From JAJFJD01 sp965228975 (GTDB lineage: Bacteria; Pseudomonadota; Alphaproteobacteria; UBA8366), in the NCBI GenBank assembly GCA_965228975.1, contig OZ245851.1:558001-622000 (forward strand): a stretch of DNA of 64,000 nt, read 5' to 3'. Position numbers and translations under genes: made by a program. The notes beneath the pieces were generated by a model that saw nothing but the letters and a program-made list of their open reading frames with translations, ran no database searches and had not been told where the DNA came from. Below, one piece after another: positions 25,482 to 33,842 of this stretch. Position 1 is the first letter of the stretch, and every line of letters starts with the position of its first letter.

Positions 25482-27404
25482 ATGTGCGGAATCGCGGGAT
25501 ATCTAAACCTTGACGGTACGCCGGCATCGGCAGGCGTGGCGAAATCCATGGCCGACCTGCTGGGCCACCGCGGTCCAGATGATGCTGGCGAATTCGCCAG
25601 CGGCGCAGTGGCCTTTGGTCACCGGCGGCTGTCCATCATCGATCTGACCGCCGCAGCGCGACAGCCCATGGCGACTGACGACGACCGGTACGTTATCACC
25701 TACAACGGCGAAATCTATAATTTCCGGGAGCTGCGAGCCGAGTTGGAGTCGCTGGGCGTTACCTTCCGGACGCGATCCGATACCGAGGTGCTGCTCAAAG
25801 GATACATGCAGTGGGGCGAGGATGTGGTCGCGCGCCTGAACGGGATGTTCGCCTTCGCGGTTTGGGACAACCACAAGAAAAGAATGTTCCTCGCACGGGA
25901 TCGATACGGCGTGAAGCCGCTTTATGTCTGTCGAATCGGCAATGCCTTCTTGTTCGCCTCGGAAATAAAGGCGTTTCTGGCGCACCCGGCCTATTCGGCT
26001 GATATCGATACCGAAGGGCTTGTCGAGTATTTCGCATTTCAGAATTTCTTCACGGACCGCACGCTCTTCACCAACGTCAGGACATTTCCGGCGGGTCATT
26101 TCCAGATTATCGAATGCAGCGCAGGTGCGGACGGTATCGGAGATCCAATCCAGTATTGGGATTACCGCTTCATCCAGCCGGACAGCGCGGGCGACCGGGA
26201 CGAATATCTTGAGGAGTTCGACCGCTTGTTTGTCCAAGCGGTCGGGCGGCAGTTGGTCAGCGATGTCGAGATCGGTAGCTACTTGTCCGGTGGAATGGAC
26301 TCAGGATCGATAACCGCAATTGCCCGCCGCGACCTGGAACACCTGAAGACATTCACGGTCGGTTTCGATCTACACTCGGCATCGGGTCTGGAATTAGTGT
26401 TCGATGAGCGCGAGCGGGCCGAGTTCATGTCCTATCACATCGGCACCGAGCATTATGAAATGGTGCTCAAGGCCGGCGATATGGAGCGTTGCATGCAGCG
26501 TCTCACGTGGCATTTGGAAGAGCCACGTGTCGGCCAAAGCTATCCGAATTTTTACGCCGCCAATCTCTCCAGCCGGTTTTGTAAGGTCGTTCTGGCGGGC
26601 GCTGGTGGTGATGAGTTATTCGGTGGCTATCCCTGGCGGTACTACCGCGCCGTGGTCAATGACGATTTCCCGCACTATGTCGGGAAATACTACAGCTACT
26701 GGAAACGACTTTTGCCCGAAGGCGTCCTGGAAAAATTCCTCGACCCTCTTGGGAGCGTGGTGGATGCGGTGGATCTGCGCGGTATCTTTGCCGGGGTCTT
26801 CACTTCTCATGCCGACACGCTGACGACACCGCAGGATTATGTGAATCATTCGCTTTATTTCGAGGCCAAGACATTCCTGCATGGCCTGTTGACGGTGGAG
26901 GACAAGCTGTCGATGGCGCACGGGCTCGAGTCCCGCGTGCCGTTTCTTGACAATGACCTGGTCGAATTTGCGATGAGGGTTCCGGTCGAGATGAAGTTGG
27001 GAAATCTCGGCGAGGTGGTTGCGCATAATGAGAACGAGCCTGGACCGAAGACACGGAAATATTTTCAGAAAACCCGCGATGGGAAACTGTTGCTGCGGGA
27101 TGCCATGCGGCGGTACATCCCGGACGAGATTACGCAAAGCGTTAAGCAGGGTTTTTCGGCCCCGGATGCGAGCTGGTTCAAAGGCGAGAGCATCGACTAC
27201 GTCCGCAAGCGGATCATGGGCAAGGACGCCGGTATTTTTGAATTCGTCGACCGCGCCACCGTACACAATCTCGTCGAAGACCATCTGCAGGGGCGTGAGA
27301 ACCGGCGTCTCCTGATCTGGTCACTCTTGGCCGTCGAAGAATGGATCGAGACGTTTTTGAATCAACGCTCCAGCGACGTTGCGATGGCGGCTGGAGAAGT
27401 CTAG
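25482..27404 (+). CDS. AsnB-family glutamine-dependent amidotransferase (asparagine synthase-like)
   Basis: 640 aa. After Met1, Cys2 begins the class II glutaminase domain (CGIAGYLNLDGTPAS, LGHRGPDDAGEF, TYNGEIYNFRELR). The C-terminal synthetase domain has the PP-loop SGGMDSGSITA (SYLSGGMDSG, near residue 268) and LAGAGGDELFGGYPWRYY. In polysaccharide clusters such enzymes (for example WbpS) amidate uronic acid carboxyls rather than aspartate. It starts 6 bp after the methyltransferase and is followed by the HisH-type gene, so it belongs to the operon. Confidence 0.9.
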   Translation: MCGIAGYLNLDGTPASAGVAKSMADLLGHRGPDDAGEFASGAVAFGHRRLSIIDLTAAARQPMATDDDRYVITYNGEIYNFRELRAELESLGVTFRTRSDTEVLLKGYMQWGEDVVARLNGMFAFAVWDNHKKRMFLARDRYGVKPLYVCRIGNAFLFASEIKAFLAHPAYSADIDTEGLVEYFAFQNFFTDRTLFTNVRTFPAGHFQIIECSAGADGIGDPIQYWDYRFIQPDSAGDRDEYLEEFDRLFVQAVGRQLVSDVEIGSYLSGGMDSGSITAIARRDLEHLKTFTVGFDLHSASGLELVFDERERAEFMSYHIGTEHYEMVLKAGDMERCMQRLTWHLEEPRVGQSYPNFYAANLSSRFCKVVLAGAGGDELFGGYPWRYYRAVVNDDFPHYVGKYYSYWKRLLPEGVLEKFLDPLGSVVDAVDLRGIFAGVFTSHADTLTTPQDYVNHSLYFEAKTFLHGLLTVEDKLSMAHGLESRVPFLDNDLVEFAMRVPVEMKLGNLGEVVAHNENEPGPKTRKYFQKTRDGKLLLRDAMRRYIPDEITQSVKQGFSAPDASWFKGESIDYVRKRIMGKDAGIFEFVDRATVHNLVEDHLQGRENRRLLIWSLLAVEEWIETFLNQRSSDVAMAAGEV

Positions 27405-27414
27405 GGCGGCTGGG

Positions 27415-28074
27415 ATGAGAGTTGTGATCGTCAACAGCGGCGTCGCCAATGTTCGTTCCGTTGCAAATATGCTGCGGCGGTTGAAAACCGAGAGTGAGAT
27501 CAGCGATGATCCCTCCGTCGTTGCCACTGCGGATGTATTGATTCTGCCGGGCGTCGGTAGTTTCGATGCGGCGGTACGGAAATTCCGCGAACGTCGGCTT
27601 ATTGATCCACTGAACGAAAAAGTGCTGGGGCAAGGAACGCCGGTGCTGGGTTTGTGCCTCGGTATGCAGTTGATGGGGTGTTCCAGCGAAGAAGGTAAGG
27701 AGCCGGGACTGGGATGGATTCCGGGACACCTGAAAAAACTCTCTCCGGAGTCCGAGGACGGTACACGAATTCGGGTGCCGCATATGGGATGGAACATCAT
27801 CGGCGACCGCGAGGGTTGCTTGTTGTATGACGGCATGGGCGACGAGGTTCGGTTTTACTTCGACCATTCCTACTATTTCATTCCCGATGCGCCTGAGAAC
27901 TACTGCGGGACAGTCGAGCATGGTCGCCGGTTTGCAGCCGGAATTCGCAGTGGAAATATCTTCGGCGTGCAGTTCCATCCGGAAAAAAGCCACCGCTTCG
28001 GCTTGGCGCTTTTTGAGAATTTCATTGCGCATGCGCGGGATCATGTGCGGTCTCCTGTTGGAGTGACTGGCTAA
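27415..28074 (+). CDS. HisH-like glutamine amidotransferase subunit for sugar amidination
   Basis: 219 aa from ATG 27415. Class I glutaminase: nucleophile Cys in VLGLCLGMQLMGCSSEEG (near residue 81) and His-Glu in GVQFHPEKSHRFG. In the O-antigen loci of P. aeruginosa O5-type strains, HisH2 and HisF2 work with WbpG to supply ammonia for acetamidino groups; the presence of a WbpG-like gene at 37296 and HisF-like gene at 39880 supports that role over histidine synthesis. No other his genes are present. TAATG overlap couples it to the next gene. Confidence 0.9.
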   Translation: MRVVIVNSGVANVRSVANMLRRLKTESEISDDPSVVATADVLILPGVGSFDAAVRKFRERRLIDPLNEKVLGQGTPVLGLCLGMQLMGCSSEEGKEPGLGWIPGHLKKLSPESEDGTRIRVPHMGWNIIGDREGCLLYDGMGDEVRFYFDHSYYFIPDAPENYCGTVEHGRRFAAGIRSGNIFGVQFHPEKSHRFGLALFENFIAHARDHVRSPVGVTG

Positions 28075-28682
28075 TGACCCGTGAAAAGAAAGTGCCGGCG
28101 GAGCCTTGGGGTGACCGGATCAGGCAGGCTTATGAGGACGCGGACACCCAGCTTCGGCGCGAGCACGATCGCAGCTTGCCCTTCCAGGATGCGATGTTCG
28201 ACCGATGGGAACGTGCGCGGAAACTAGGCTTTGGTGCGAAGGCGAGCATCTACAACAGCGCGGTAATCTTCGGTTCGGTCACAGTCGGCGAGGAAAGTTG
28301 GATCGGCCCTTATGTAGTGCTGGATGGTGCGGGCGGTGGTATCCGGATCGGCAGCACAGTTTCGATATCCTGCGGCGTGCATATCTATACGCATGACACC
28401 ATTGCCTGGGCGTTGTCTGGCGGGGCGATTGATCCGCGGCGCGGCGCCGTTTCGATCGGGGATCGCTGCTACATCGGCAGCCAGTGCGTCATTACCGCGG
28501 GGGTTACCATCGGGGACGGATGCGTCGTCGCGGCAAACAGCGTGGTGAACAAGGATGTTCCCGACGGCGTTGTCGTGGGCGGCAGTCCCGCGCGGCGCCT
28601 GGGGCGGGTCGACATGCGGGACGGCCAGCCGGTTCTGGTCTACGACGACGGAACTGAGACATTCGTGGCAGATGGGTTTTAG
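28074..28682 (+). CDS. Left-handed beta-helix (hexapeptide) acyltransferase
   Basis: 202 aa. Residues 1-55 are helical and charged, followed by hexapeptide coils from about 60: YNSAVIFGSVTVGEESWIG, IRIGSTVSISCGVHIYTHD and IGDGCVVAANSVVNKDVPDG. The His in VHIYTHD fits the catalytic His of the NodL/maltose acetyltransferase class. It probably O- or N-acetylates a sugar of the glycan with acetyl-CoA. TAATG start overlap with hisH-like gene; next gene follows by 2 bp. Confidence 0.85.
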   Translation: MTREKKVPAEPWGDRIRQAYEDADTQLRREHDRSLPFQDAMFDRWERARKLGFGAKASIYNSAVIFGSVTVGEESWIGPYVVLDGAGGGIRIGSTVSISCGVHIYTHDTIAWALSGGAIDPRRGAVSIGDRCYIGSQCVITAGVTIGDGCVVAANSVVNKDVPDGVVVGGSPARRLGRVDMRDGQPVLVYDDGTETFVADGF

Positions 28683-28684
28683 CG

Positions 28685-28978
28685 ATGGCCGGGAACGTGA
28701 ACCTCATGAATGCGCTTGAAAAAATATTGTCCCGGCTAAAGATGGACCAATTCGGTGGCCGCGATGCGCCGGTCGTCAGCTTGGCGGCTGGCACCGAGGT
28801 TGATGCAAACGGAATCCTTCAAGGCGCCCTGGAAGTCCACATCCCGCGCAAGGATGGCGAGCTGGTGTTGATCCACACCGAACTGTTAGACGGTGTTTCC
28901 GACGAAACGGCGTTGCGGAACGCCCTTTCGGAGGCGCTTAGCAAAGTCTTGTCGGTTCATGATACGTGGCCGCGTTGA
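28685..28978 (+). CDS. Small protein of unknown function within polysaccharide operon
   Basis: 97 aa. It has an N-terminal helix (NLMNALEKILSRLKMDQFGG), a central beta-rich piece (GALEVHIPRKDGELVLIHTE) and a C-terminal helix (LRNALSEALSKVLSVHDTW). No DSL phosphopantetheine site, so it is not an acyl carrier protein; no signal peptide or membrane segment. Placed 2 bp after the acyltransferase stop and 35 bp before the radical SAM gene, codon usage like its neighbours. I cannot name the family. It may be a small partner of the acyltransferase or radical SAM enzyme. Confidence 0.7.
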   Translation: MAGNVNLMNALEKILSRLKMDQFGGRDAPVVSLAAGTEVDANGILQGALEVHIPRKDGELVLIHTELLDGVSDETALRNALSEALSKVLSVHDTWPR

Positions 28979-29013
28979 ATGCGGGCGCCGCGACAATCCG
29001 AGTGAGTGAATGA

Positions 29014-30120
29014 ATGGGTGTCATCAGTAAAATCCGAACGGTCTCCCGGATCGCCAAGGCGAACCCGAAGGGCTGGCAATCCTTTGTTTGGAATACCGGC
29101 ATGGCGCAGATGGGCCGGGTTGGCCCGTTGATGGCGCCGGTTCATATCGCAATCGAGCCGACCAATGCCTGCAACGCCAAATGCCCTGTCTGCGAGACCG
29201 GCAAGAACGAGATGGATCGCCGGAAAGGCATGCTGGACAAGCAGGCCTATGAGACGTTTGTCGACCAGACGGCCAAACACACGAATTCATTGTTGTACTA
29301 CTTCATGGGCGAACCGTTCCTGAACAAGCACGCCTACGACATGATCCGCTATACCCGGGGCAAAGGCATCTACGTCGAGACCTGTACCAACGGTGATTTC
29401 GTCGATCCGCTCGGCGTTATCTATTCCGACATAAACAAGATCAGTTTCCAGCTCGGCGGGATGACCGAGGAAACGCATAGCCGCTACCGGGTCGCGAGCA
29501 GCTTGAAGAAGGCCCATGAGAACTTGTATGCGCTGATCGAAGAACGGCGCAAACATCCCGAGACCAACGTCCAGATTGAGGTCGGCTTCATCGTTATGCG
29601 TCATAACGAGCATGAGGTGCCTGAGTTTCTGAAATGGGCCGAAGAGATCGGCGTCGACGTGGCCAACGTGGTCGACCCCTGTGTGCGCAACATGCTCGAA
29701 GGGTACGCGTACCTGCCGCGCGACAAGAAGTATTGGTACTACGACGAGCAGGCCTTCGAGCAAGGGACGCTCCGGCCGAAGGTCGTTCCGGAAAACGAAT
29801 GTGTGTGGATCTGGAACTCGATGCAGATCAACTGGAACGGCGATGCCGTTCCATGCTGCCGCGACCCGAACGGCCATCACGTCCTCGGCAATGTCTTCGA
29901 AGACGGCGTTCTGCGGACGTTCAACAGCCAGCGCTCCCGCGAGTTCCGGCGGCGCATCCTGACCGATCAGGGGAACATCGATATCTGCCGCCTGTGTTCG
30001 AGTTATGGCATGCCGGATCTTACGAAAGAAAAACCACCGTCCTTCTCGGTGCAACGGCATACGATGAATCCGGAAATTGCATCGACCGTCGAGGAAGCGG
30101 CGGAACGCGCCGTTGGCTGA
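29014..30120 (+). CDS. Radical SAM/SPASM-domain protein
   Basis: 368 aa. The [4Fe-4S] cluster motif is NACNAKCPVCETG (CxxxCxxC) near residues 52-62, with the preceding IAIEPT strand and MGEPFLNKHAYDM for SAM binding. Near the C-terminus NWNGDAVPCCRDPNG and DICRLCSSYG give a SPASM-type auxiliary cluster. Radical SAM/SPASM enzymes in polysaccharide loci can epimerise, dehydrogenate or otherwise remodel sugars, or modify a peptide. The substrate is unknown. It begins 35 bp after the small protein and ends 8 bp before the acetyltransferase. Confidence 0.87.
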   Translation: MGVISKIRTVSRIAKANPKGWQSFVWNTGMAQMGRVGPLMAPVHIAIEPTNACNAKCPVCETGKNEMDRRKGMLDKQAYETFVDQTAKHTNSLLYYFMGEPFLNKHAYDMIRYTRGKGIYVETCTNGDFVDPLGVIYSDINKISFQLGGMTEETHSRYRVASSLKKAHENLYALIEERRKHPETNVQIEVGFIVMRHNEHEVPEFLKWAEEIGVDVANVVDPCVRNMLEGYAYLPRDKKYWYYDEQAFEQGTLRPKVVPENECVWIWNSMQINWNGDAVPCCRDPNGHHVLGNVFEDGVLRTFNSQRSREFRRRILTDQGNIDICRLCSSYGMPDLTKEKPPSFSVQRHTMNPEIASTVEEAAERAVG

Positions 30121-30128
30121 GCAATTAG

Positions 30129-30686
30129 ATGACTCGAAAGACCTATATTGACCCCACGGCGATTGTTCACCCAACCGCGAAGATCGGCAAAGGCTCGATG
30201 GTCTGGAATTGGACGAAAATTCGCGAGCGGGCAGTCATCGGCGTCGATTGCAACATCGGTCAGTCTGCCTATGTCGACTTCGAGACTCGGATCGGCGATC
30301 GTTGCAAGATCCAAAATGGCGTATCCGTCTATCACGGCGTGACGATCGGCAATGACGTATTCGTCGGGCCGAATGCGACATTCACAAACGATCTCCGCCC
30401 GAGGGCCCATGCCGACGATTGGCGGGTCACTGAAACGGTCGTCGAGGACGGCGCAAGCGTCGGTGCGAATTCAACGATCGTATGCGGCGTCATTTTGGGT
30501 CGGCATTGCATGGTCGGGGCGGGGGCGGTGGTGACGGCGGATGTCCCGCCGCATGCCTTGGTCCTTGGTTGTCCGGCGCGCGTGGTCGATTACGTCACGG
30601 TGGCCGGGCATCGGCTGCACGTTTCGCCTGCCGAGGGCTTGCCGGATCCAGACCGCCTCAACGATAAGAATACTCGGGGGTCGTGA
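30129..30686 (+). CDS. Left-handed beta-helix N-acetyltransferase (WbpD/WlbB-like)
   Basis: 185 aa. Hexapeptide repeats run from residue 5: IVHPTAKIGKGSMVWNWTKI, CKIQNGVSVYHGVTIGNDVF, GANSTIVCGVILGRHCMVGA. The pattern closely follows the C-terminal half of the fusion encoded at 18756 (CKIQNNVSLYKGVTLEDGVF; GANSTIVCGHDIG), so the two are paralogs. With the next gene, a Gfo/Idh enzyme, it forms an unfused equivalent of that fusion. Likely acetylates an amino group on a nucleotide sugar. Confidence 0.87.
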   Translation: MTRKTYIDPTAIVHPTAKIGKGSMVWNWTKIRERAVIGVDCNIGQSAYVDFETRIGDRCKIQNGVSVYHGVTIGNDVFVGPNATFTNDLRPRAHADDWRVTETVVEDGASVGANSTIVCGVILGRHCMVGAGAVVTADVPPHALVLGCPARVVDYVTVAGHRLHVSPAEGLPDPDRLNDKNTRGS

Positions 30687-30690
30687 CCGG

Positions 30691-31698
30691 ATGACAAGGA
30701 GGCAAGGGTCAGCAGGTGCGATGAAGGGTCCGGTACGGATTGCGGTCATCGGCGCCGGGAATATGGGGCGCAATCACCTCCGCGTATATGGAATGCTCAA
30801 GAATGCGGACCTGGTCGGTGTCTACGATCTCGATGCCGCGGTCACCGCGGCGGCCGCCGAACAGTTCGACTGCAGTCCGTTCGCAACGCTGGATGAAGTC
30901 CTTGATCAGGTGGATGCGGTCAGTATCTGTTCTCCGACGTCGACGCACCGGGACGTCGGGCTAAAGATGCTGGAGGCTGGCGTTCATTGTCTGATCGAAA
31001 AACCGCTGGCTGCGACCGAGGACGAGTGTACCGATTTGATTGATGCCGCCGAGGCATCGAAGGCAAAACTCCTAGTCGGCCATATCGAGCGATTCAATCC
31101 TGCCGTACAGCAATTATCGATTCTGCTGGATGGTAATCAGACCATCCAGGCGATTGACGCCCGGCGCCTTAGCTCCGTTGGCAAGCGGATAACCGATGTC
31201 GACGTGGTCGCGGACCTTATGGTCCATGACTTGGACATCGTGATGGCCCTGGTGAAATCAGAAGTCGTCTCCGTCGAAGCGCAAGCGGTACGCACCTTCG
31301 GGTCGCCCGGCGGTGATCATGTGATTGCATTGCTGCGTTTCGCCAATGACTCTGTTGCCTGCCTCACGGCAAGCCGGATCACGCAGAACACGGTTCGAAA
31401 GCTGACCGTGACGACGGATGTCGGGTATATCGACGTCGACTATATCGACCAGAGCATCGAAGTCTACCATCAGGATCGGATTAAGGTGCCAAAGGAGGGC
31501 GTGTCCGGGTTTGGAGATTATGCCCTCGATATCGCAATGGAACGTGTTCATGTTCGCCGGACGGAGCCATTACAGATGGAGTTGAGCCACTTTGTGCAGG
31601 TTGTTATGGAGGGGGCACGCCCGCTCACGCCAGGCCAAGATGGTTTGGCTGTGCTGCGCCTCGTTCGTCTCATACAAGACTGTCTGCAGGAAGGGTGA
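30691..31698 (+). CDS. Gfo/Idh/MocA-family sugar oxidoreductase
   Basis: 335 aa from ATG 30691; ATG 30721 is also possible. NAD motif IAVIGAGNMGRNHLRVYGML, EKPLAATEDECTDLIDAAE with the EKP Lys, and VGHIERFNPAVQQL are classical. It resembles UDP-N-acetylglucosamine 3-dehydrogenase-like proteins and is paired with the WbpD-like gene 5 bp upstream. It may serve a second 3-amino-sugar route, with aminotransferase 32684 as partner. Confidence in family is high, in substrate moderate. Confidence 0.88.
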   Translation: MTRRQGSAGAMKGPVRIAVIGAGNMGRNHLRVYGMLKNADLVGVYDLDAAVTAAAAEQFDCSPFATLDEVLDQVDAVSICSPTSTHRDVGLKMLEAGVHCLIEKPLAATEDECTDLIDAAEASKAKLLVGHIERFNPAVQQLSILLDGNQTIQAIDARRLSSVGKRITDVDVVADLMVHDLDIVMALVKSEVVSVEAQAVRTFGSPGGDHVIALLRFANDSVACLTASRITQNTVRKLTVTTDVGYIDVDYIDQSIEVYHQDRIKVPKEGVSGFGDYALDIAMERVHVRRTEPLQMELSHFVQVVMEGARPLTPGQDGLAVLRLVRLIQDCLQEG

Positions 31699-31703
31699 CG
31701 AAG

Positions 31704-32687
31704 ATGGCGGCGTCCCAACGACCGGACTTTACGGGTATGCGTGCCGTCGTAACCGGCGGCGCCGGATTCGTCGGAAGCCATTTGGTGGATGCCCTTATGG
31801 ACGCGGGCTGTGCCCGGGTTGCGGTGGTCGACAATTTCTTTCTCGGGAAGATGGAAAATATCGAAACGGCCGCTGAGCAACAGGAGCGTTTCAAGCTCTA
31901 TCGCGAAGACGCCGGCGAACGAACGGCGATGGAAGCGGTGGTTGACGCCGAGAAGCCGGATATTGTTTTCAACCTGGCAACCAAGGCACTGCTCTATTCG
32001 TTCTTCAATCCCGCCGGTGCCTGCAGCGTCAATCTGGATATCGCTCTTATCCTGGCGGACTTGCTGCGCGGCGGAGCCTATGATCGGCTTGTCCATGTTT
32101 CGACGTCCGAAGTATATGGATCGGCCGTGCGGACCCCTATGGACGAAGACCATCCCATGTTGGCAGAAACGACCTATGCGGCGGGAAAAGCGGCAGCCGA
32201 CCTCGCGCTTGCGTCCTACGTCAACCAATACGACATCAACGTCACGACGGTGCGGCCGTTCAATAACTATGGTCCGCGCCAGAACGATGGCGCATTGGCG
32301 GCGATCGTACCGCTCACGATCAAACGCATCCTCAACGGCGATAAGCCGGTCATTCAGGGCGACGGATTGCAGACGCGCGATTTCGTTTATGTTCAAGATA
32401 CGGTCGATGGACTATTGCGCTTCGCGAAATGCGACGATGCCCGGGGCGGAGTCTTCAACCTGGCCAGCGGCCGGGAGACGACAATCAAGGCGATTGTCGA
32501 AGGCATCAGCGAGGCGCTTGATTATGACGGCGAAATCGATTGGCAACCCAGCCGGACCGCCGATGTCCGGCGGCATTTGGCGGGCGTGGAAAAGGCGCGG
32601 GCGCTGATCGGCGATGTCGCGCCGACCGGCCTGGAAGACGGGCTATCGAAAACCGTCGAGTGGTATAGGAGCCGAAACCGGCGATGA
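31704..32687 (+). CDS. NAD-dependent sugar epimerase/dehydratase (extended SDR)
   Basis: 327 aa from ATG 31704 (GGAAGGG upstream; GTG 31695 possible). NAD-binding VVTGGAGFVGSHLVDAL, catalytic Ser in VSTSEVYGSAV and Tyr-Lys in TYAAGKAAAD. NNYGPRQNDGALAAIVPL resembles dTDP-glucose 4,6-dehydratase and GDP-mannose 4,6-dehydratase-type SDRs, so it may be the 4,6-dehydratase making a 4-keto-6-deoxy sugar for the adjacent DegT aminotransferase. Stop overlaps the next ATG. Confidence 0.88.
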   Translation: MAASQRPDFTGMRAVVTGGAGFVGSHLVDALMDAGCARVAVVDNFFLGKMENIETAAEQQERFKLYREDAGERTAMEAVVDAEKPDIVFNLATKALLYSFFNPAGACSVNLDIALILADLLRGGAYDRLVHVSTSEVYGSAVRTPMDEDHPMLAETTYAAGKAAADLALASYVNQYDINVTTVRPFNNYGPRQNDGALAAIVPLTIKRILNGDKPVIQGDGLQTRDFVYVQDTVDGLLRFAKCDDARGGVFNLASGRETTIKAIVEGISEALDYDGEIDWQPSRTADVRRHLAGVEKARALIGDVAPTGLEDGLSKTVEWYRSRNRR

Positions 32688-33790
32688 TCCCGCTGATTAA
32701 GCCCGATATTTCGTTCGACGAAGTCGCGGATGACATCAAGGCAATACTTGAATCCGGTCGCCTTACGTCAGGCCCCTATGTGGCTGCCTTCGAACGCGAG
32801 TTCGCGGACTACATCGGCGTAAAGTACGCGGCAACCACCACCTCGGCGACGACTGCGCTTCATATGTGTCTGGTGGCATATGGCATCGGAACGGATGATG
32901 AAGTCCTTGTTTCTGATTTCACATTTCCGGCGTCCGGAAACGCGATCATACAAACTGGTGCTACTCCGGTACTTGTCGATTGTATGCCGGGCCGCTTCGA
33001 ACTGGACTTGGATGACGCACGGGCGAAAGTGACGCCCCGGACCAGGGCGATCATGATCATCCACCCTTTCGGTCAACCGGTTCCGGCGGCGGAGATACAG
33101 CGATTTGCCGACGATACGAATCTCTGGATTCTCGAAGATGCCGCTTGCGCGGTCACGTCAAACTCGAATGGCGTGCGTTGCGGCGCTGTCGGTGGGGCAG
33201 CGGCCTTCAGTTTTCATCCCCGCAAGATACTGACTACCGGTGAAGGGGGCATGATCACGACGAATGACGATCGTCTGCACACAACCCTTGGCATCCTTCG
33301 GAACCATGGCAGCAAAGTTGTGGATGGTGCGATGCAGTTCGTCGAGAATGGCTTCAATTACCGTATGAGCGAATTGCAGGCGGCGCTCGGTCTGGCGCAA
33401 CTCAAGCGCATCGATGCTGTCGTTGACGAGCGTCGGCGCGTGGCACAGTTGTATTTGCAGAGGCTGGCTTCGCTGAATTTTGTGTCTGTTCCTCTTAGCG
33501 GCACTGTTCAAGAGCTGTCGTTCCAATCCTTCGTAATTTTGCTTGCGGATAGGGTCGATCGGGATCAAGTCATTTCATCACTTAAGGAAAGCGGCATCGA
33601 GACGACGCTTGGTACATATGCGATGCATGCGCATCCAGCTTTCTCTCGATTTGGATATCATCCCGGTTCGCTTCCGAACTCACTCAACGCAGAGCGGCAG
33701 TCCCTGACGCTGCCTTTGGTTAGTGGAATGACCGAAGATGACGTGGACATGGTGGTGGAAAAATTGCGTTTGGCCGTGGCGAGGGGTTGA
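32684..33790 (+). CDS. DegT/DnrJ/EryC1 sugar aminotransferase
   Basis: 368 aa. ILESGRLTSGPYVAAFEREF, TTTSATTALHMCLVAYGIGT, LEDAACAVTSNSNGVRCG and FSFHPRKILTTGEGGMI (PLP Lys) identify the family. NGFNYRMSELQAALGLAQL follows. It probably aminates the keto sugar made by the SDR upstream. A 48-bp gap follows it, larger than the usual spacing in the operon. Confidence 0.9.
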   Translation: MIPLIKPDISFDEVADDIKAILESGRLTSGPYVAAFEREFADYIGVKYAATTTSATTALHMCLVAYGIGTDDEVLVSDFTFPASGNAIIQTGATPVLVDCMPGRFELDLDDARAKVTPRTRAIMIIHPFGQPVPAAEIQRFADDTNLWILEDAACAVTSNSNGVRCGAVGGAAAFSFHPRKILTTGEGGMITTNDDRLHTTLGILRNHGSKVVDGAMQFVENGFNYRMSELQAALGLAQLKRIDAVVDERRRVAQLYLQRLASLNFVSVPLSGTVQELSFQSFVILLADRVDRDQVISSLKESGIETTLGTYAMHAHPAFSRFGYHPGSLPNSLNAERQSLTLPLVSGMTEDDVDMVVEKLRLAVARG

Positions 33791-33791
33791 G

Positions 33792-33842
33792 ATGACGGTC
33801 GCCTCTATGTCCGGTGATTTTCACGTCGAGGAAGAGCGTTGA
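33792..33842 (+). other. Possible 16-codon leader peptide
   Basis: ATG 33792 to TGA 33840-33842 encodes MTVASMSGDFHVEEER, beginning 1 bp after the aminotransferase stop. Its stop overlaps the TTG start at 33839 of the next gene, so ribosomes finishing it could restart there. Without it the next gene would have only a weak TTG start. It could be chance, as no family assignment is possible for so short a frame. Confidence 0.3.

Noticed and set aside
29287..30174. 295-codon minus-strand frame opposite the radical SAM gene
   Set aside because: Shadow frame; the plus strand carries the CxxxCxxC motif and correct spacing.
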